Positions 1 to 7,580 of a stretch of DNA of 18,002 nucleotides are shown one piece after another. Numbering within the stretch: position 1 is the first letter of the stretch; each line of letters starts with the position of its first letter. This DNA comes from Betaproteobacteria bacterium. Its GTDB lineage: Bacteria; Pseudomonadota; Gammaproteobacteria; Burkholderiales; Ferrovaceae. The notes under the pieces were generated by a model, which saw only the letters and a list, made by a program, of their open reading frames with translations, did no database searches and was not told the DNA's origin. Where the stretch lies: NCBI GenBank assembly GCA_028870615.1, contig JAGWPH010000226.1:1-18002 (forward strand). Direction: 5' to 3'. Both the position numbers and the translations under genes were made by a program.

Positions 1-749
1 ATGACCACGTCCACGGTGCCTCCCGCACTGCTTTCCAGAATGGGTGACAAAGTGAACGCGCCGGTGGTGGCATCAGCCACGGTGCCGGTGACGATCACGG
101 GACCGGTGCTTGATTGTTGTTCGGCGTACACCTGCGAGCCTGCCAGGGTGGTCCCAGAAATCGATCCGCTCACCACTTGAGCGATAGCCGTCACCACAGG
201 TTTTAGTAAATATTGTCCACTGGCGCCCGCCACCACGATGGACTTGCAGGCATTGAAGTCGAGCACCAGGTCAGCCAGGGTTCCTGCCTGCACCGTAAAG
301 GGACCGATGATCTTGTAGCCGCTTTGCTGGCCGCTGGGGGTCTTGAGGGCCGTTTCGCTGGCGCTGCCCGTCAGCACCAAGGCATTGTTCCATGGTGCTG
401 AACTGCCATTGGCTTTCAGCACCAGCCGCACCTGTTGGTATGTTCCCGCCATCAGAGGCGCTTGGCCCAGGGAAAGCAGCGTGCCATTGGTCAGGTTGAG
501 CAGGTCAATACGCCCAAGGGTGGAATTCACTGCAAGGGTAGTCCAGGTGTTGCCATCCGAGGAAATTTCCACGTGGTCCACGGTAATGTACACGTGGTCA
601 TAACCGCAGGCGGGTGAATCGGTTAGCAACATATCAAGCGTGCCGGAAGAAGCGCCGCCGCTGCCCCCACCACCGCAACCCGCCAGTCCCAATGTGAGAC
701 CGCCTGCCAAAAGCAAGGGAAAAACTCCAAATGCAGAAAATTTGTTCAT
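1..749 (-). CDS. DUF4382-type lipoprotein, 3' end cut by window edge
   Basis: An open frame runs on the minus strand from ATG at 749 to base 1 without a stop, giving 249 codons; the C-terminus lies outside the window. The start has a good ribosome site (GGGAGG, about 6 bases upstream). The protein begins with a short signal peptide ending in lipobox LAGC (Cys25), followed by a Gly/Ser linker, so it should be a secreted lipoprotein. From about residue 35 it matches the DUF4382 pattern as I know it: a GTLDMLLTDSPAC strand, then VDHVEIS, DGNTWTTL, RIDLLNLTNG and AGTYQQVRLVL. The following 100 residues look like a carboxypeptidase-regulatory or beta-sandwich repeat (IVTGTVADATTGAF). The function of DUF4382 lipoproteins is not established; an envelope or surface role is inferred. 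It is divergent from the PA2779/PA2778 unit. Confidence 0.85.
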   Translation of the reverse strand, partial: MNKFSAFGVFPLLLAGGLTLGLAGCGGGGSGGASSGTLDMLLTDSPACGYDHVYITVDHVEISSDGNTWTTLAVNSTLGRIDLLNLTNGTLLSLGQAPLMAGTYQQVRLVLKANGSSAPWNNALVLTGSASETALKTPSGQQSGYKIIGPFTVQAGTLADLVLDFNACKSIVVAGASGQYLLKPVVTAIAQVVSGSISGTTLAGSQVYAEQQSSTGPVIVTGTVADATTGAFTLSPILESSAGGTVDVV

Positions 750-789
750 TTTTTACCTCCCAAACTTTATGGTGTGTCAAAAGCCCCAC

Positions 790-834
790 TGGATATTTTT
801 TAAATTCCCTGTATTATATGGGAACTTTTCCCAT
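790..834 (+). promoter_or_regulatory. Candidate promoter with operator-like palindrome
   Basis: In the 106-base divergent spacer, TGGATA (790-795) and TATTAT (812-817) are 16 bases apart and resemble sigma70 -35 and -10 boxes for the downstream plus-strand gene. Directly after the -10 box lies a perfect inverted repeat, ATGGGAA-CTT-TTCCCAT (818-834, 7-base arms, 3-base centre). It would cover the transcription start. A half site TTCCC at 805-809 can also pair with GGGAA at 820-824. This placement is typical of a repressor site, but no regulator gene lies nearby. The promoter boxes are weak; the palindrome itself is certain. Confidence 0.45.
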
Positions 835-855
835 TTTACAAGGAGGGTGTTTAAA

Positions 856-1221
856 ATGAATCTTCAGGGTTTTTTCAAATCAGTATTTGGAGCGCTCCTC
901 TGTCTGGGATTTGCCACAGCAATGCCATCTGCCCGGGCCGAACTGATTGGCACCGACCAAGTCGCCCAAGACGCACCGGGTCGGGATAAAGCGGTCATTG
1001 ATAACTTCATTTCACGAGCCGAAGTCCAGAAAAAAATGCAGGCACTGGGATTGGGAGTTGTCATCACGGCGCAACGAATCGCCCTGCTCAACGATTCGGA
1101 AGCGCGGGCGCTTGCCGAAAAAATCAATTCGCTCCCGGCCGGTGGGAATTTCTCCAGCCTGACCAATTCGGACTTCATCATCATTCTGCTGAGCGCGATT
1201 TTGTTGGTGCTCATTCTCTGA
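856..1221 (+). CDS. PA2779-family small exported membrane protein
   Basis: 121 residues. The start is ATG 856 and not the in-frame codons further upstream, because AAGGAGGG (840-847) sits 8 bases before it and the preceding codons overlap the promoter region. The protein has an N-terminal signal sequence (hydrophobic core about residues 8-22, cleavage near SARA/E), a charged helical middle with an ISRAEVQKKMQALG segment and ALAEKINSLPAGG, and a very hydrophobic C-terminal helix (FIIILLSAILLVLIL). This layout and the conserved LPAGG-then-transmembrane tail match the PA2779 family. Its role is unknown. The gene ends one base before the PA2778-family peptidase gene, a pairing known from many beta- and gammaproteobacteria, so the two products probably act together at the envelope. 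Confidence 0.85.
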   Translation: MNLQGFFKSVFGALLCLGFATAMPSARAELIGTDQVAQDAPGRDKAVIDNFISRAEVQKKMQALGLGVVITAQRIALLNDSEARALAEKINSLPAGGNFSSLTNSDFIIILLSAILLVLIL

Positions 1222-1222
1222 T

Positions 1223-2170
1223 TTGAAGCCACCCAGACACTTGGCAGCAAGTATTGCTGCCCTTTGTATGCCGTTCCTGTTTGCTGGGTGTGCCGCGTTA
1301 CCGTCGGCCCCGACCACCTCCTGGCCCAGCACCCTACCCAAAACAGCCTTTGTGCGAGGGATGCCGTTTTTTCCCCAGGAGCAATACCAATGCGGCCCGG
1401 CCACACTGGCCACGACACTGCGGTTTTCAGGAGCAGATGTCACGCCTGATGCCTTGGTGCCGCAAGTCTATACACCTGGACTCAAGGGATCTCTGCAACT
1501 TGATCTGGTCGGGGCTGCACGTCGCGCCGGGCGCATTCCCTATCGGATCGCACCCACCCTGACGGCACTTTTCGAAGAGTTGTCTGCCGGCAATCCGGTA
1601 CTGGTATTACAGGATCTGGGCCTTTTGACGCAGGAATGGCATTACGCGGTCGCGGTGGGATACGACCGAGATACAGAGATGATCACATTACAATCCGGTG
1701 ACTTACCGGCCTTGCAAATGTCGTGGGCCCGCTTTGACAAAACCTGGATAAGTGGAAAACGCTGGGGGATTGTCACGCTCACGCCAGACAGGATTCCAGC
1801 CAGCGCGACCGAGGAGGAATACCTGAAACAGGTAGCCGCACTCGACTCAGTTAGCTCCGGGTTGGCCGGAATCGCCTACCAAACAAGCCTCACCCGCTGG
1901 CCGGACAGTCTGGTCGCACTGATGGGTCTGGGGAATCTGGCCTATGCCGCGGGCCGCTACGATCAGGCAGTAAAGTATTTCCTTCAGGCCAGTACCGCCC
2001 ACCCGAATGCAGGCGATGCCTTTAACAATCTGGCGCAAACCTATCTGCGCCAGGGGCAACGTGGCCTGGCCTATACCGTCATCGAGCGTGCGCTTGCCCT
2101 GGGTGGTAGCCATGTCTCGATTTACCGGAAAACGCGGGATGAGGTTGAAGCTGAAGCCTCTCAACCTTAG
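1223..2170 (+). CDS. PA2778-family C39-like cysteine peptidase lipoprotein with TPR repeats
   Basis: 315 residues, starting at TTG 1223, one base after the stop of the PA2779-family gene. The only early in-frame ATG (residue 16) would destroy the signal peptide, so TTG with translational coupling is the better start although no clear ribosome site is seen. Lipobox LFAGC puts the lipid anchor at Cys23. Residues 45-170 have a C39-like papain-fold layout: QEQYQCGPATLATTL with candidate catalytic Cys57, and EWHYAVAVGYD with candidate His140. Residues 230-297 form about two TPR units (LMGLGNLAYAAGRYDQAVKYF, then AFNNLAQTYLRQGQRGLAYTV). C39-like folds cleave leader peptides or act as papain-like peptidases; the substrate here is unknown and cleavage of the partner protein has not been shown. 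Confidence 0.85.
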   Translation: MKPPRHLAASIAALCMPFLFAGCAALPSAPTTSWPSTLPKTAFVRGMPFFPQEQYQCGPATLATTLRFSGADVTPDALVPQVYTPGLKGSLQLDLVGAARRAGRIPYRIAPTLTALFEELSAGNPVLVLQDLGLLTQEWHYAVAVGYDRDTEMITLQSGDLPALQMSWARFDKTWISGKRWGIVTLTPDRIPASATEEEYLKQVAALDSVSSGLAGIAYQTSLTRWPDSLVALMGLGNLAYAAGRYDQAVKYFLQASTAHPNAGDAFNNLAQTYLRQGQRGLAYTVIERALALGGSHVSIYRKTRDEVEAEASQP

Positions 2171-2220
2171 CGCTGCTTCAGAAACAACTTAACCGTTCAC
2201 GTCTTTCAGGGAGACTATTC

Positions 2221-2844
2221 ATGACAACATGATTGGCTCGCCTTGTTCATGACCGCTATTTATCCCGTATTAATTGTCAGCGGCATTATTTTTCTTTCAT
2301 GGACGACAATTCAGCGGCGAAGGAACATGAAAAATTTGATGGGAAACATTAACAAAAAGTTTGCGGCCAACGTGGTTCTGTCAGCCAAGGATGTGATTCA
2401 TATCGGTAGGGGGTTCGACCTTCACCCAAGAGCAGTGGCAATGTCATCTACAAACTCTACACCGAGGCGAACGACCCGACTTCCTATGCCCTGCTGAAGA
2501 AGCTGATTTCAGACATTGAAAAAGAGGAAGCCTTTGACGATCTGCCGGACGAGGTCAAGCCTTCGCTGACATGTATTGTGAAGCCGATAGACAACACGAA
2601 TGACCCTTCCGACAAGCACATTCTGTTGCCGATTACGACGACCCTAAACAAGTATGTGGAGCTTAAGACAGAGCAGGAAAAAGCAAAAAACAGACGTCCA
2701 GAGCTTACTATCGTCACGATCATCAGCTTCATCGTAGGTGCAACCAGCTTCTGCTACACGCTCAAATCCCCCTCGACGGATGACATGAAGAGGGCCGTGG
2801 AGCAAGTTTTGAGTGAAAAATCAGCCAATAGACCTGCACAATAA
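2221..2844 (+). pseudogene. Frameshifted gene for an unknown protein with two membrane segments
   Basis: Two adjacent reading frames make one sensible protein. Frame A (from ATG 2249) gives an N-terminal membrane helix (YPVLIVSGIIFLSW), a basic RRR stretch and FAANVVLSAKDVIHIGRGFDL. Frame B then continues with SPKSSGNVIYKLYTEANDP, DIEKEEAFDDLPDEVKPSL, SDKHILLPITTTLNKYVELK, a second helix (IVTIISFIVGATSFCYTL) and a polar tail ending at TAA 2842-2844. The switch is at 2420-2422: restoring one T (CTT to CTTT) joins the frames as GFDL-SPKSS. The only good ribosome site (AGGGAG 2208-2213) is 7 bases before ATG 2221, which reads M-T-T-stop; a one-base gain near 2227-2231 would explain this as well. 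Family not recognised. The gene is probably decayed, though an assembly error at one site cannot be excluded. Confidence 0.65.
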
Positions 2845-2868
2845 TTAAACTATAGGAGAGGGTGAAGG

Positions 2869-2922
2869 CAACGTGCCAGAAGAAGCGCCGCTGCCGCCGC
2901 CATCACCGTAGCCCGCCATTCA
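2869..2922 (-). pseudogene. Fragment of a second DUF4382-type lipoprotein leader
   Basis: On the minus strand this stretch reads MAGYGDGGGSGASSGTL, closely matching LAGCGGGGSGGASSGTL at 635-686 of the intact lipoprotein gene. The lipobox Cys is replaced by Tyr, a stop lies directly upstream, and similarity ends right after GTL. At the nucleotide level the best part is tgccRgaagaagcgccg, with one mismatch in 17 bases. It is a short remnant, not a gene. Part of the match is Gly-rich and could be helped by low complexity. Confidence 0.55.
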
Positions 2923-3008
2923 GTCTGTGCGTTAGCACGCGTCCCCTGTGTCGCTAGATTTGGACGATTCGTGCTCCCTTAAAGGACACCAGAGTTGGTG
3001 AGAACGAC

Positions 3009-3085
3009 TATAATTAATAGCATGATCAGGTCTCACTGATTGCTGTGACGGGAATCAGATTGAATCTGGCTCGCAAATAATCAGA
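3009..3085 (+). promoter_or_regulatory. Candidate promoter and palindromic region upstream of the liv operon
   Basis: The 257-base gap before livK (2845-3101) holds, besides the lipoprotein fragment, a perfect -10 box TATAAT at 3009-3014 without a convincing -35 box. In the expected leader there is a perfect palindrome CAGATT-G-AATCTG (3056-3068). A looser inverted repeat CTGATT (3036-3041) / AATCAG (3053-3058) overlaps it, and AATCAGA occurs at both 3053-3059 and 3079-3085. These could bind a regulator of amino acid transport. No regulator gene is adjacent. The repeats are seen; their function is inferred. Confidence 0.4.
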
Positions 3086-3101
3086 CTGAAAGGGGAGTGA
3101 T

Positions 3102-4295
3102 ATGAAACGAGCGCTTTTGTGCATGGTCGTCCTGCTGGTGACGAGCGGGGCTGCTTTTTCCCAGGAAATAATCACTCTGGGCGCCTCAGTGCAGGAAACC
3201 GGTGCACTGGCCAATACCGGCCGTTACTATCGTGACGGCTATAACTTTGCGGTGGAAAAAATCAATGAAGGCGGGGGCATCAGGGTTGCTGGAAAAACCT
3301 ATAAGCTGGCGCTGAAAATTCTTGATAATCAGTCCGACAGCAATTTGAGCGTGCGCCAGTATGTTCAATTGCTGACCCAGGACAAGGTCAATTTTCTGCT
3401 TGGACCGTTTGCCAGTGATTTTGCGCTTGCGGATTCGTCAGTCGCCGAAAAATACCAGGTTCCAATGATCCAGGGCGGTGGAGCCTCCGATCAGATCTTC
3501 AACCGCGGCTACAAATTTATTTTTGGAACCCTGCCGGTTGCCAGCAAGTACTTTGAGAGCACCATTGCAATGATCGGCAAGCTTAAACCTGCCCCCAAAT
3601 CGATCGCCCTGCTCTACGCAGATGACGCCTTCGACGTTTCGGTTGCGAATGGCACCCGTGAGTTGATCCAGAAGGCCGGGTTGAAGCTGACGGAAGATCA
3701 GCGTTACAGCAGCAACACCAGCGACTTCAGCACCCTCATCTCGCAGGTCAAATCCAGTAATCCCGATGTTATTCTGGTTTCCGGCCATGAAACCGAAGCG
3801 CTGAATTTTGTTCGGCAGGCCAAAAGCCTTGATCTCAACCCCAAGATGTACGCTTTCACGGTGGGGGTACCGACAGCGGATTTCAGAAAAGCGCTTGGCA
3901 AAGACTCGAACTACGCGTTCGGGATGACGCCTTGGGTCGTATCGCCAGCCAACAAGGATCAGTATTTCGGTAACGCGGCCGATTTTGCCAGGGCCTACAC
4001 GGCAAGATTCGGCTACGACCCTGACTATCACACGGCCTCAGCGGTCGCCGATGTTGAAGCCTTTGCCAAGGCCATTGAGGCTGCCGGCACCCTCGATCCG
4101 GTGAAGGTACGCGATGCCATTTCCCAGGTCAGTTTCCCCAGCCTCTACGGGACCATCGCATTTAATGCGACGGGGCAAATCAGTTTGCCGCAAACCGTAA
4201 TCCAGGTACAGAACGACCAGGTCAAGGCGGTCTATTCGCAAAGCGGCATGCTCTCTTATCCGCAATACCCGATGCCCCCATGGAGCAAGCGTTAG
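3102..4295 (+). CDS. livK: Branched-chain/hydrophobic amino acid type ABC transporter, periplasmic substrate-binding protein
   Basis: 397 residues, usual for the Peripla_BP_6 (LivK/LivJ) family. ATG 3102 is preceded by AGGGGAG (3091-3097). A signal peptide is clear: KR, then a hydrophobic core, with cleavage likely at AFS/QE near residue 20. The mature protein starts with the strand [17 protein letters not shown] typical of the family, where the Ser/Thr/Gly residues line the ligand site. It continues with [14 protein letters not shown] and [13 protein letters not shown], and a second lobe with [15 protein letters not shown] and [12 protein letters not shown]. It delivers a ligand to the membrane complex encoded by the next four genes. 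The ligand cannot be read from sequence: branched-chain amino acids, other amino acids, amides or urea are all possible in this family. First gene of the operon. Confidence 0.85.
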   Translation: MKRALLCMVVLLVTSGAAFSQEIITLGASVQETGALANTGRYYRDGYNFAVEKINEGGGIRVAGKTYKLALKILDNQSDSNLSVRQYVQLLTQDKVNFLLGPFASDFALADSSVAEKYQVPMIQGGGASDQIFNRGYKFIFGTLPVASKYFESTIAMIGKLKPAPKSIALLYADDAFDVSVANGTRELIQKAGLKLTEDQRYSSNTSDFSTLISQVKSSNPDVILVSGHETEALNFVRQAKSLDLNPKMYAFTVGVPTADFRKALGKDSNYAFGMTPWVVSPANKDQYFGNAADFARAYTARFGYDPDYHTASAVADVEAFAKAIEAAGTLDPVKVRDAISQVSFPSLYGTIAFNATGQISLPQTVIQVQNDQVKAVYSQSGMLSYPQYPMPPWSKR

Positions 4296-5170
4296 TCGTT
4301 AGCACCATGCAATTGCTTTCACAGATTCTTGTCAACGGCGTGTTGCTCGGCGGCTTGTATGCGCTGATGGCACTCGGCCTGGCCCTGGTTTGGGGTGTGT
4401 TGAATATCGTCAACCTGGCCCATGGGGCGCTCATCATGCTGGGCGCCTACGTTGGGTACTATTTGTTCACCCTGTTGAATATCGATCCTTTCCTTGCACT
4501 GCCCCTCTCGATGGCTGTGCTGTTTTGCGTGGGTTACCTTCTTCAGCGTGGCATATTGAACCTGATCGCACGGGCGGCAATGTTTAATACGCTCCTGATC
4601 ACCTTCGGGATTGATGTGGTGCTAACCCAATTAGCGCAAATATTCTTTAGCGCCGACTTTCGTACCATCAACCCAAGCTACGCCGGTTCCAATTTCATGG
4701 TGTTTGGCGTCACCCTGCCGTTGGTGCGCGTGCTTGCCTTCGTCGTTGCGCTGGCACTGACCATTGCATTGTGGCTGTTCCTCTTGCATACCCGCCTGGG
4801 TCGGGCAATTCGCGCTACCGCACAAAACCTGGGTGCCGCGCGCCTTTATGGCGTGGAACCAAAGGCCATCTACGCACTGACCTTCGGGCTGGGCGCAGCG
4901 CTTGCCGGCGGTGCGGGAGATCTGTATGGCGTGGTCTCGCAGATCAACCCGTACATCGGTGCGACGCTGACTGCAAAATCCTTTGCCATCGCCATCATTG
5001 GCGGCCTGGAAAGCCCGCTTGGCGTGGTGGTCGGCGGGATCTTTCTGGGTGTCGTCGAGTCGCTTACAGCGCTCTATATCGGTCCCACCTTCGTGGATAT
5101 CGCAAGCTTTGGCATTCTCGTGCTGGTCTTGATCTTTCGTCCCAACGGCTTGCTGGGAGCCACCACTTGA
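4280..5170 (+). CDS. livH: Branched-chain amino acid type ABC transporter permease (LivH family)
   Basis: 296 residues and strongly hydrophobic, with about eight membrane helices in the BPD_transp_2 pattern. Near the N-terminus is the family segment [26 protein letters not shown]; near the C-terminus are [15 protein letters not shown] and the ending [10 protein letters not shown]. These lie around the cytoplasmic EAA-like loop that contacts the ATPases. ATG 4280 overlaps the end of livK by 16 bases; ATG 4307 (residue 10), 11 bases after the livK stop, is an equally possible start. Neither has a strong ribosome site, so coupling to livK translation is likely. It forms the membrane channel together with LivM. 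Confidence 0.88.
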   Translation: MEQALVVSTMQLLSQILVNGVLLGGLYALMALGLALVWGVLNIVNLAHGALIMLGAYVGYYLFTLLNIDPFLALPLSMAVLFCVGYLLQRGILNLIARAAMFNTLLITFGIDVVLTQLAQIFFSADFRTINPSYAGSNFMVFGVTLPLVRVLAFVVALALTIALWLFLLHTRLGRAIRATAQNLGAARLYGVEPKAIYALTFGLGAALAGGAGDLYGVVSQINPYIGATLTAKSFAIAIIGGLESPLGVVVGGIFLGVVESLTALYIGPTFVDIASFGILVLVLIFRPNGLLGATT

Positions 5171-6117
5171 CCCTGCGGTTCAAATTTATTCTGGGAGTCG
5201 CTGCGGCATTGATGCTCGCCACACTCCCATGGTTTGCATCGCCGACCCTCATTCAGTTCGGCATTTCCACCTTGCTGCTGGCCACGCTGGCCCAGGGTTG
5301 GAATATCATCGGCGGTTTTACTGGCTATGCTTCCTTCGGTAATTCCGAGTTTTTTGGACTGGGTAGCTATGGCACTGCCATTGCCATGGTGCAATGGCAG
5401 TTGCCTTTTGGCGTGGGACTCATTTTCGGTGTCCTGCTTTCCGTGATCTTTGCGCTGGTGGTAGGGATTCCAGTCCTGCGCCTGCGCGGCCATTACTTCG
5501 CGATTGCCACACTGGCGCTATCGCAGGTCATGACGGCAATTGTCTCCAACCTCGAAGTTGCCGGGCGCAATACCGGACTGGTACTGCCTCTATTGAATGG
5601 CGACACGCTCTTTTACGAACTGTCGCTGGCCGTTTTGTTGCTCGCAACCCTCACCGTTCTCTGGATTTCGAACAGCCGTTTCGGTTTCGGTTTGATCGCG
5701 ATCCGCGAAAACGAAGATGCTGCCGCGTCCATGGGCGTCAACACCACGCTTTACAAAGTCCTGGCGTTTGCCCTGGCAGGCGTTTTCAGCGCGCTCGCAG
5801 GAGGCATCCATGCCTACTGGATCACATTCATTGATCCAGTCAGCGCTTTTGATTTGAGCCTGAACGTCAAGATGATCATCATGACGGTATTTGGCGGCCC
5901 GGGCTCGGTTCTGGGGCCGGTGATTGGCGCGTTCGTGCTGTCCGGCATCTCCGAAACCCTGTCGACTGAAATCTCAAGCCTGGCCAATCTGTTTTTTGGT
6001 GTCGTGATCGTCGCCGCCGTGGTCTTTATGCCACGTGGGCTGGCCGACCTGATGCGCCGCTTTCGCAAGACCGGCTGGCGCTACTTTAGCGAAAACGTCA
6101 AACAACACCGCCTATGA
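5167..6117 (+). CDS. livM: Branched-chain amino acid type ABC transporter permease (LivM family)
   Basis: 316 residues from TTG 5167. The frame is open much further upstream, but that part is the livH coding region read in another frame. TTG 5167 overlaps the livH stop as TTGA and has GGGAG (5155-5159) 7 bases upstream. The start gives [10 protein letters not shown] followed at once by the first membrane helix. The family pattern is clear: GWNIIGGFTGYASFGNSEFFGLG, VGIPVLRLRGHYFAIATLAL, AIRENEDAAASMGVN (the cytoplasmic coupling loop), then MTVFGGPGSVLGPVIGAF. About eight to ten membrane segments. It pairs with LivH. Its last bases overlap the livG start (ATGA). Confidence 0.88.
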   Translation: MTLRFKFILGVAAALMLATLPWFASPTLIQFGISTLLLATLAQGWNIIGGFTGYASFGNSEFFGLGSYGTAIAMVQWQLPFGVGLIFGVLLSVIFALVVGIPVLRLRGHYFAIATLALSQVMTAIVSNLEVAGRNTGLVLPLLNGDTLFYELSLAVLLLATLTVLWISNSRFGFGLIAIRENEDAAASMGVNTTLYKVLAFALAGVFSALAGGIHAYWITFIDPVSAFDLSLNVKMIIMTVFGGPGSVLGPVIGAFVLSGISETLSTEISSLANLFFGVVIVAAVVFMPRGLADLMRRFRKTGWRYFSENVKQHRL

Positions 6118-6854
6118 CGCCTCCCCCCCTTCTGGAAATCCGCGGACTGAGCAAACGTTTTGGTGGGCTCGTTGCAGTTGATGATGTCAACTTCAGCCTG
6201 GCGTCTGGTGAAACGCTGGGCCTGATCGGTCCAAACGGTGCCGGCAAGACAACCCTGATCAACCTGATCAGTGGCAGCATCACCCCGACGACCGGTGACA
6301 TTCTGTTTGAAGGCCGCTCGATCAAAGACCTGACAGCCTTCAAGCGGGCACGCCTTGGTATCGGCCGTACCTTCCAGATCATGAAACCCTTTCCAGGCCT
6401 CTCGGTGCTGGACAACGTCGCGATCGGCGCCCTCTTCGGCACCTCGGAAACCGCCAAAGCGTTGCGGACGGCACGTGATGAAGCCGACCAATGGCTCGAA
6501 CTCATGGACCTGTCCCGCTATGCAGACCGACGCGCCGATGAGTTGGGCGGACCAGATCGGAAACGCCTCGAACTGGCCAAGGCGATGGCGATGAAGCCCA
6601 AGCTGCTATTGCTTGACGAAGTCATGGCGGGACTTAACCATGTCGAGATCAACGAAGTCATTGAAGCCATCAAGAAGGTACGCAATACCGGCATTTCCGT
6701 GCTGGTGATCGAACATGTGATCAAGGTCATCCAACGCCTTTCAGACCGCCTGCTGGTATTGCATCATGGCCAGCAAATCGTTGAAGGAAAACCTGGGGTT
6801 GTCCTTGCCGACCCCCGGGTCATCGAAGCCTATCTTGGGCGGCGCAGGGCATGA
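6114..6854 (+). CDS. livG: Branched-chain amino acid type ABC transporter ATP-binding protein (LivG family)
   Basis: 246 residues. Walker A is GPNGAGKT at residues 39-46, the Q-loop Gln is at 88 (GRTFQIMKPF), Walker B is LLLLDE at 164-169 and the switch His is at 201 (VIEH). The C-terminus ends in PRVIEAYLG, typical of LivG. The signature motif is unusual: residues 144-148 read LGGPD where LSGGQ or LAYGQ is normal, followed by the usual RKRLELAKA. The Walker B tail reads DEVMAGLN instead of DEPAAGLN. Related ATPases with RKRLE and DEVMAGL exist, so this may be a subfamily trait and not damage. ATG overlaps the livM stop (ATGA), and its own stop overlaps livF in the same way. It powers the permease with LivF. 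Confidence 0.88.
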   Translation: MTPPPLLEIRGLSKRFGGLVAVDDVNFSLASGETLGLIGPNGAGKTTLINLISGSITPTTGDILFEGRSIKDLTAFKRARLGIGRTFQIMKPFPGLSVLDNVAIGALFGTSETAKALRTARDEADQWLELMDLSRYADRRADELGGPDRKRLELAKAMAMKPKLLLLDEVMAGLNHVEINEVIEAIKKVRNTGISVLVIEHVIKVIQRLSDRLLVLHHGQQIVEGKPGVVLADPRVIEAYLGRRRA

Positions 6855-7564
6855 GCGAGATCTTGCTGAATGTGCAGGGCCTGTTCGTCGGCTATGGTGA
6901 AGTACCGGTGCTGAGAGACATCCATATGGATATCAGGCGCGGCGAGATCGTCGCACTCGTCGGCAGTAACGGTGCCGGCAAGACCACGTTACTGCGGGCA
7001 CTTTCGCGTGTACTCGCCGGCACCGGCAAGATCACTTTCGACGGTCACGACCTGACCCATCTCACCCCGGACCAGGGTTTTGCGCTCGGGCTTGTCCAGG
7101 TGCCCGAAGGTCGTCAATTATTCGATCAGATGACGGTGTTCGAAAACCTGATGATGGGCGCCTTCAGGCGCCGCAGTAAAGGAGCAATCCACGCCACGCT
7201 CGAGTCTGTCTATGCACTTTTTCCAACCCTGTATGAGCGGCGTACCCAGCGCGCCGGCAGCCTGTCTGGTGGGGAACAGCAGATGTGCGCGATTGGCCGC
7301 GGATTGATGGCCACACCCAAACTGCTGATGGTTGATGAAATGAGCCTGGGCCTTGCGCCGGTGATTATTGACCAGCTGCTTGAAGTGCTTTCGACCATTC
7401 GCAAGCAGGACGTAACCGTCTTGCTGGTCGAGCAGGACGTGTTTGCCGCACTTGAAGTTGCCGATCGTGGTTACGTCATCGAAACCGGCGCGGTAACGCA
7501 GTCCGGCACCGCCCTTGAGCTGACAGAGAGTCCCGAGGTCAAGCGGGCCTATTTGGGAATTTAA
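6851..7564 (+). CDS. livF: Branched-chain amino acid type ABC transporter ATP-binding protein (LivF family)
   Basis: 237 residues. Walker A is GSNGAGKT at residues 38-45, the Q-loop is QVPEGRQLF (Gln83), the signature is the canonical LSGGE at 138-142, and Walker B is LLMVDE at 158-163 followed by MSLGLAP. VPEGRQLF and SLGLAPVI are hallmarks of LivF. The switch position reads LLVEQD with Gln in place of His, which is normal for LivF. The protein ends with AYLGI, also typical. ATG overlaps the livG stop (ATGA). Last gene of the operon: the next gene is convergent, 16 bases away, and no clear terminator hairpin lies between them. Confidence 0.9.
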   Translation: MSEILLNVQGLFVGYGEVPVLRDIHMDIRRGEIVALVGSNGAGKTTLLRALSRVLAGTGKITFDGHDLTHLTPDQGFALGLVQVPEGRQLFDQMTVFENLMMGAFRRRSKGAIHATLESVYALFPTLYERRTQRAGSLSGGEQQMCAIGRGLMATPKLLMVDEMSLGLAPVIIDQLLEVLSTIRKQDVTVLLVEQDVFAALEVADRGYVIETGAVTQSGTALELTESPEVKRAYLGI

Positions 7565-7580
7565 GACCCCATTTGCACTG

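Noticed and set aside
640..855. Upstream extension of the PA2779-family frame to 640
   Set aside because: It overlaps the lipoprotein gene on the other strand and the promoter spacer. The strong ribosome site at 840-847 points to ATG 856.
864..1443. Long minus-strand frames opposite the PA2779 and PA2778 genes
   Set aside because: They are antisense shadows with no family features and no ribosome site, while the plus-strand products match known families.
2930..3008. Possible insertion-sequence end before livK
   Set aside because: Some strings looked like a transposon end at first sight, but I found no matching inverted end, no target duplication and no transposase remnant.
3438..4031. 197-codon minus-strand frame opposite livK
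   Set aside because: The product has no recognisable motif, and livK is unambiguous on the plus strand. High GC at third positions readily creates such frames.
4771..5166. N-terminal extension of livM
   Set aside because: This is livH coding sequence read in another frame. The Arg/Cys-rich product resembles no permease, and TTG 5167 has a good ribosome site.
7565..7580. Terminator between livF and the convergent lipoprotein gene
   Set aside because: The 16-base gap has no hairpin or T run in either direction.
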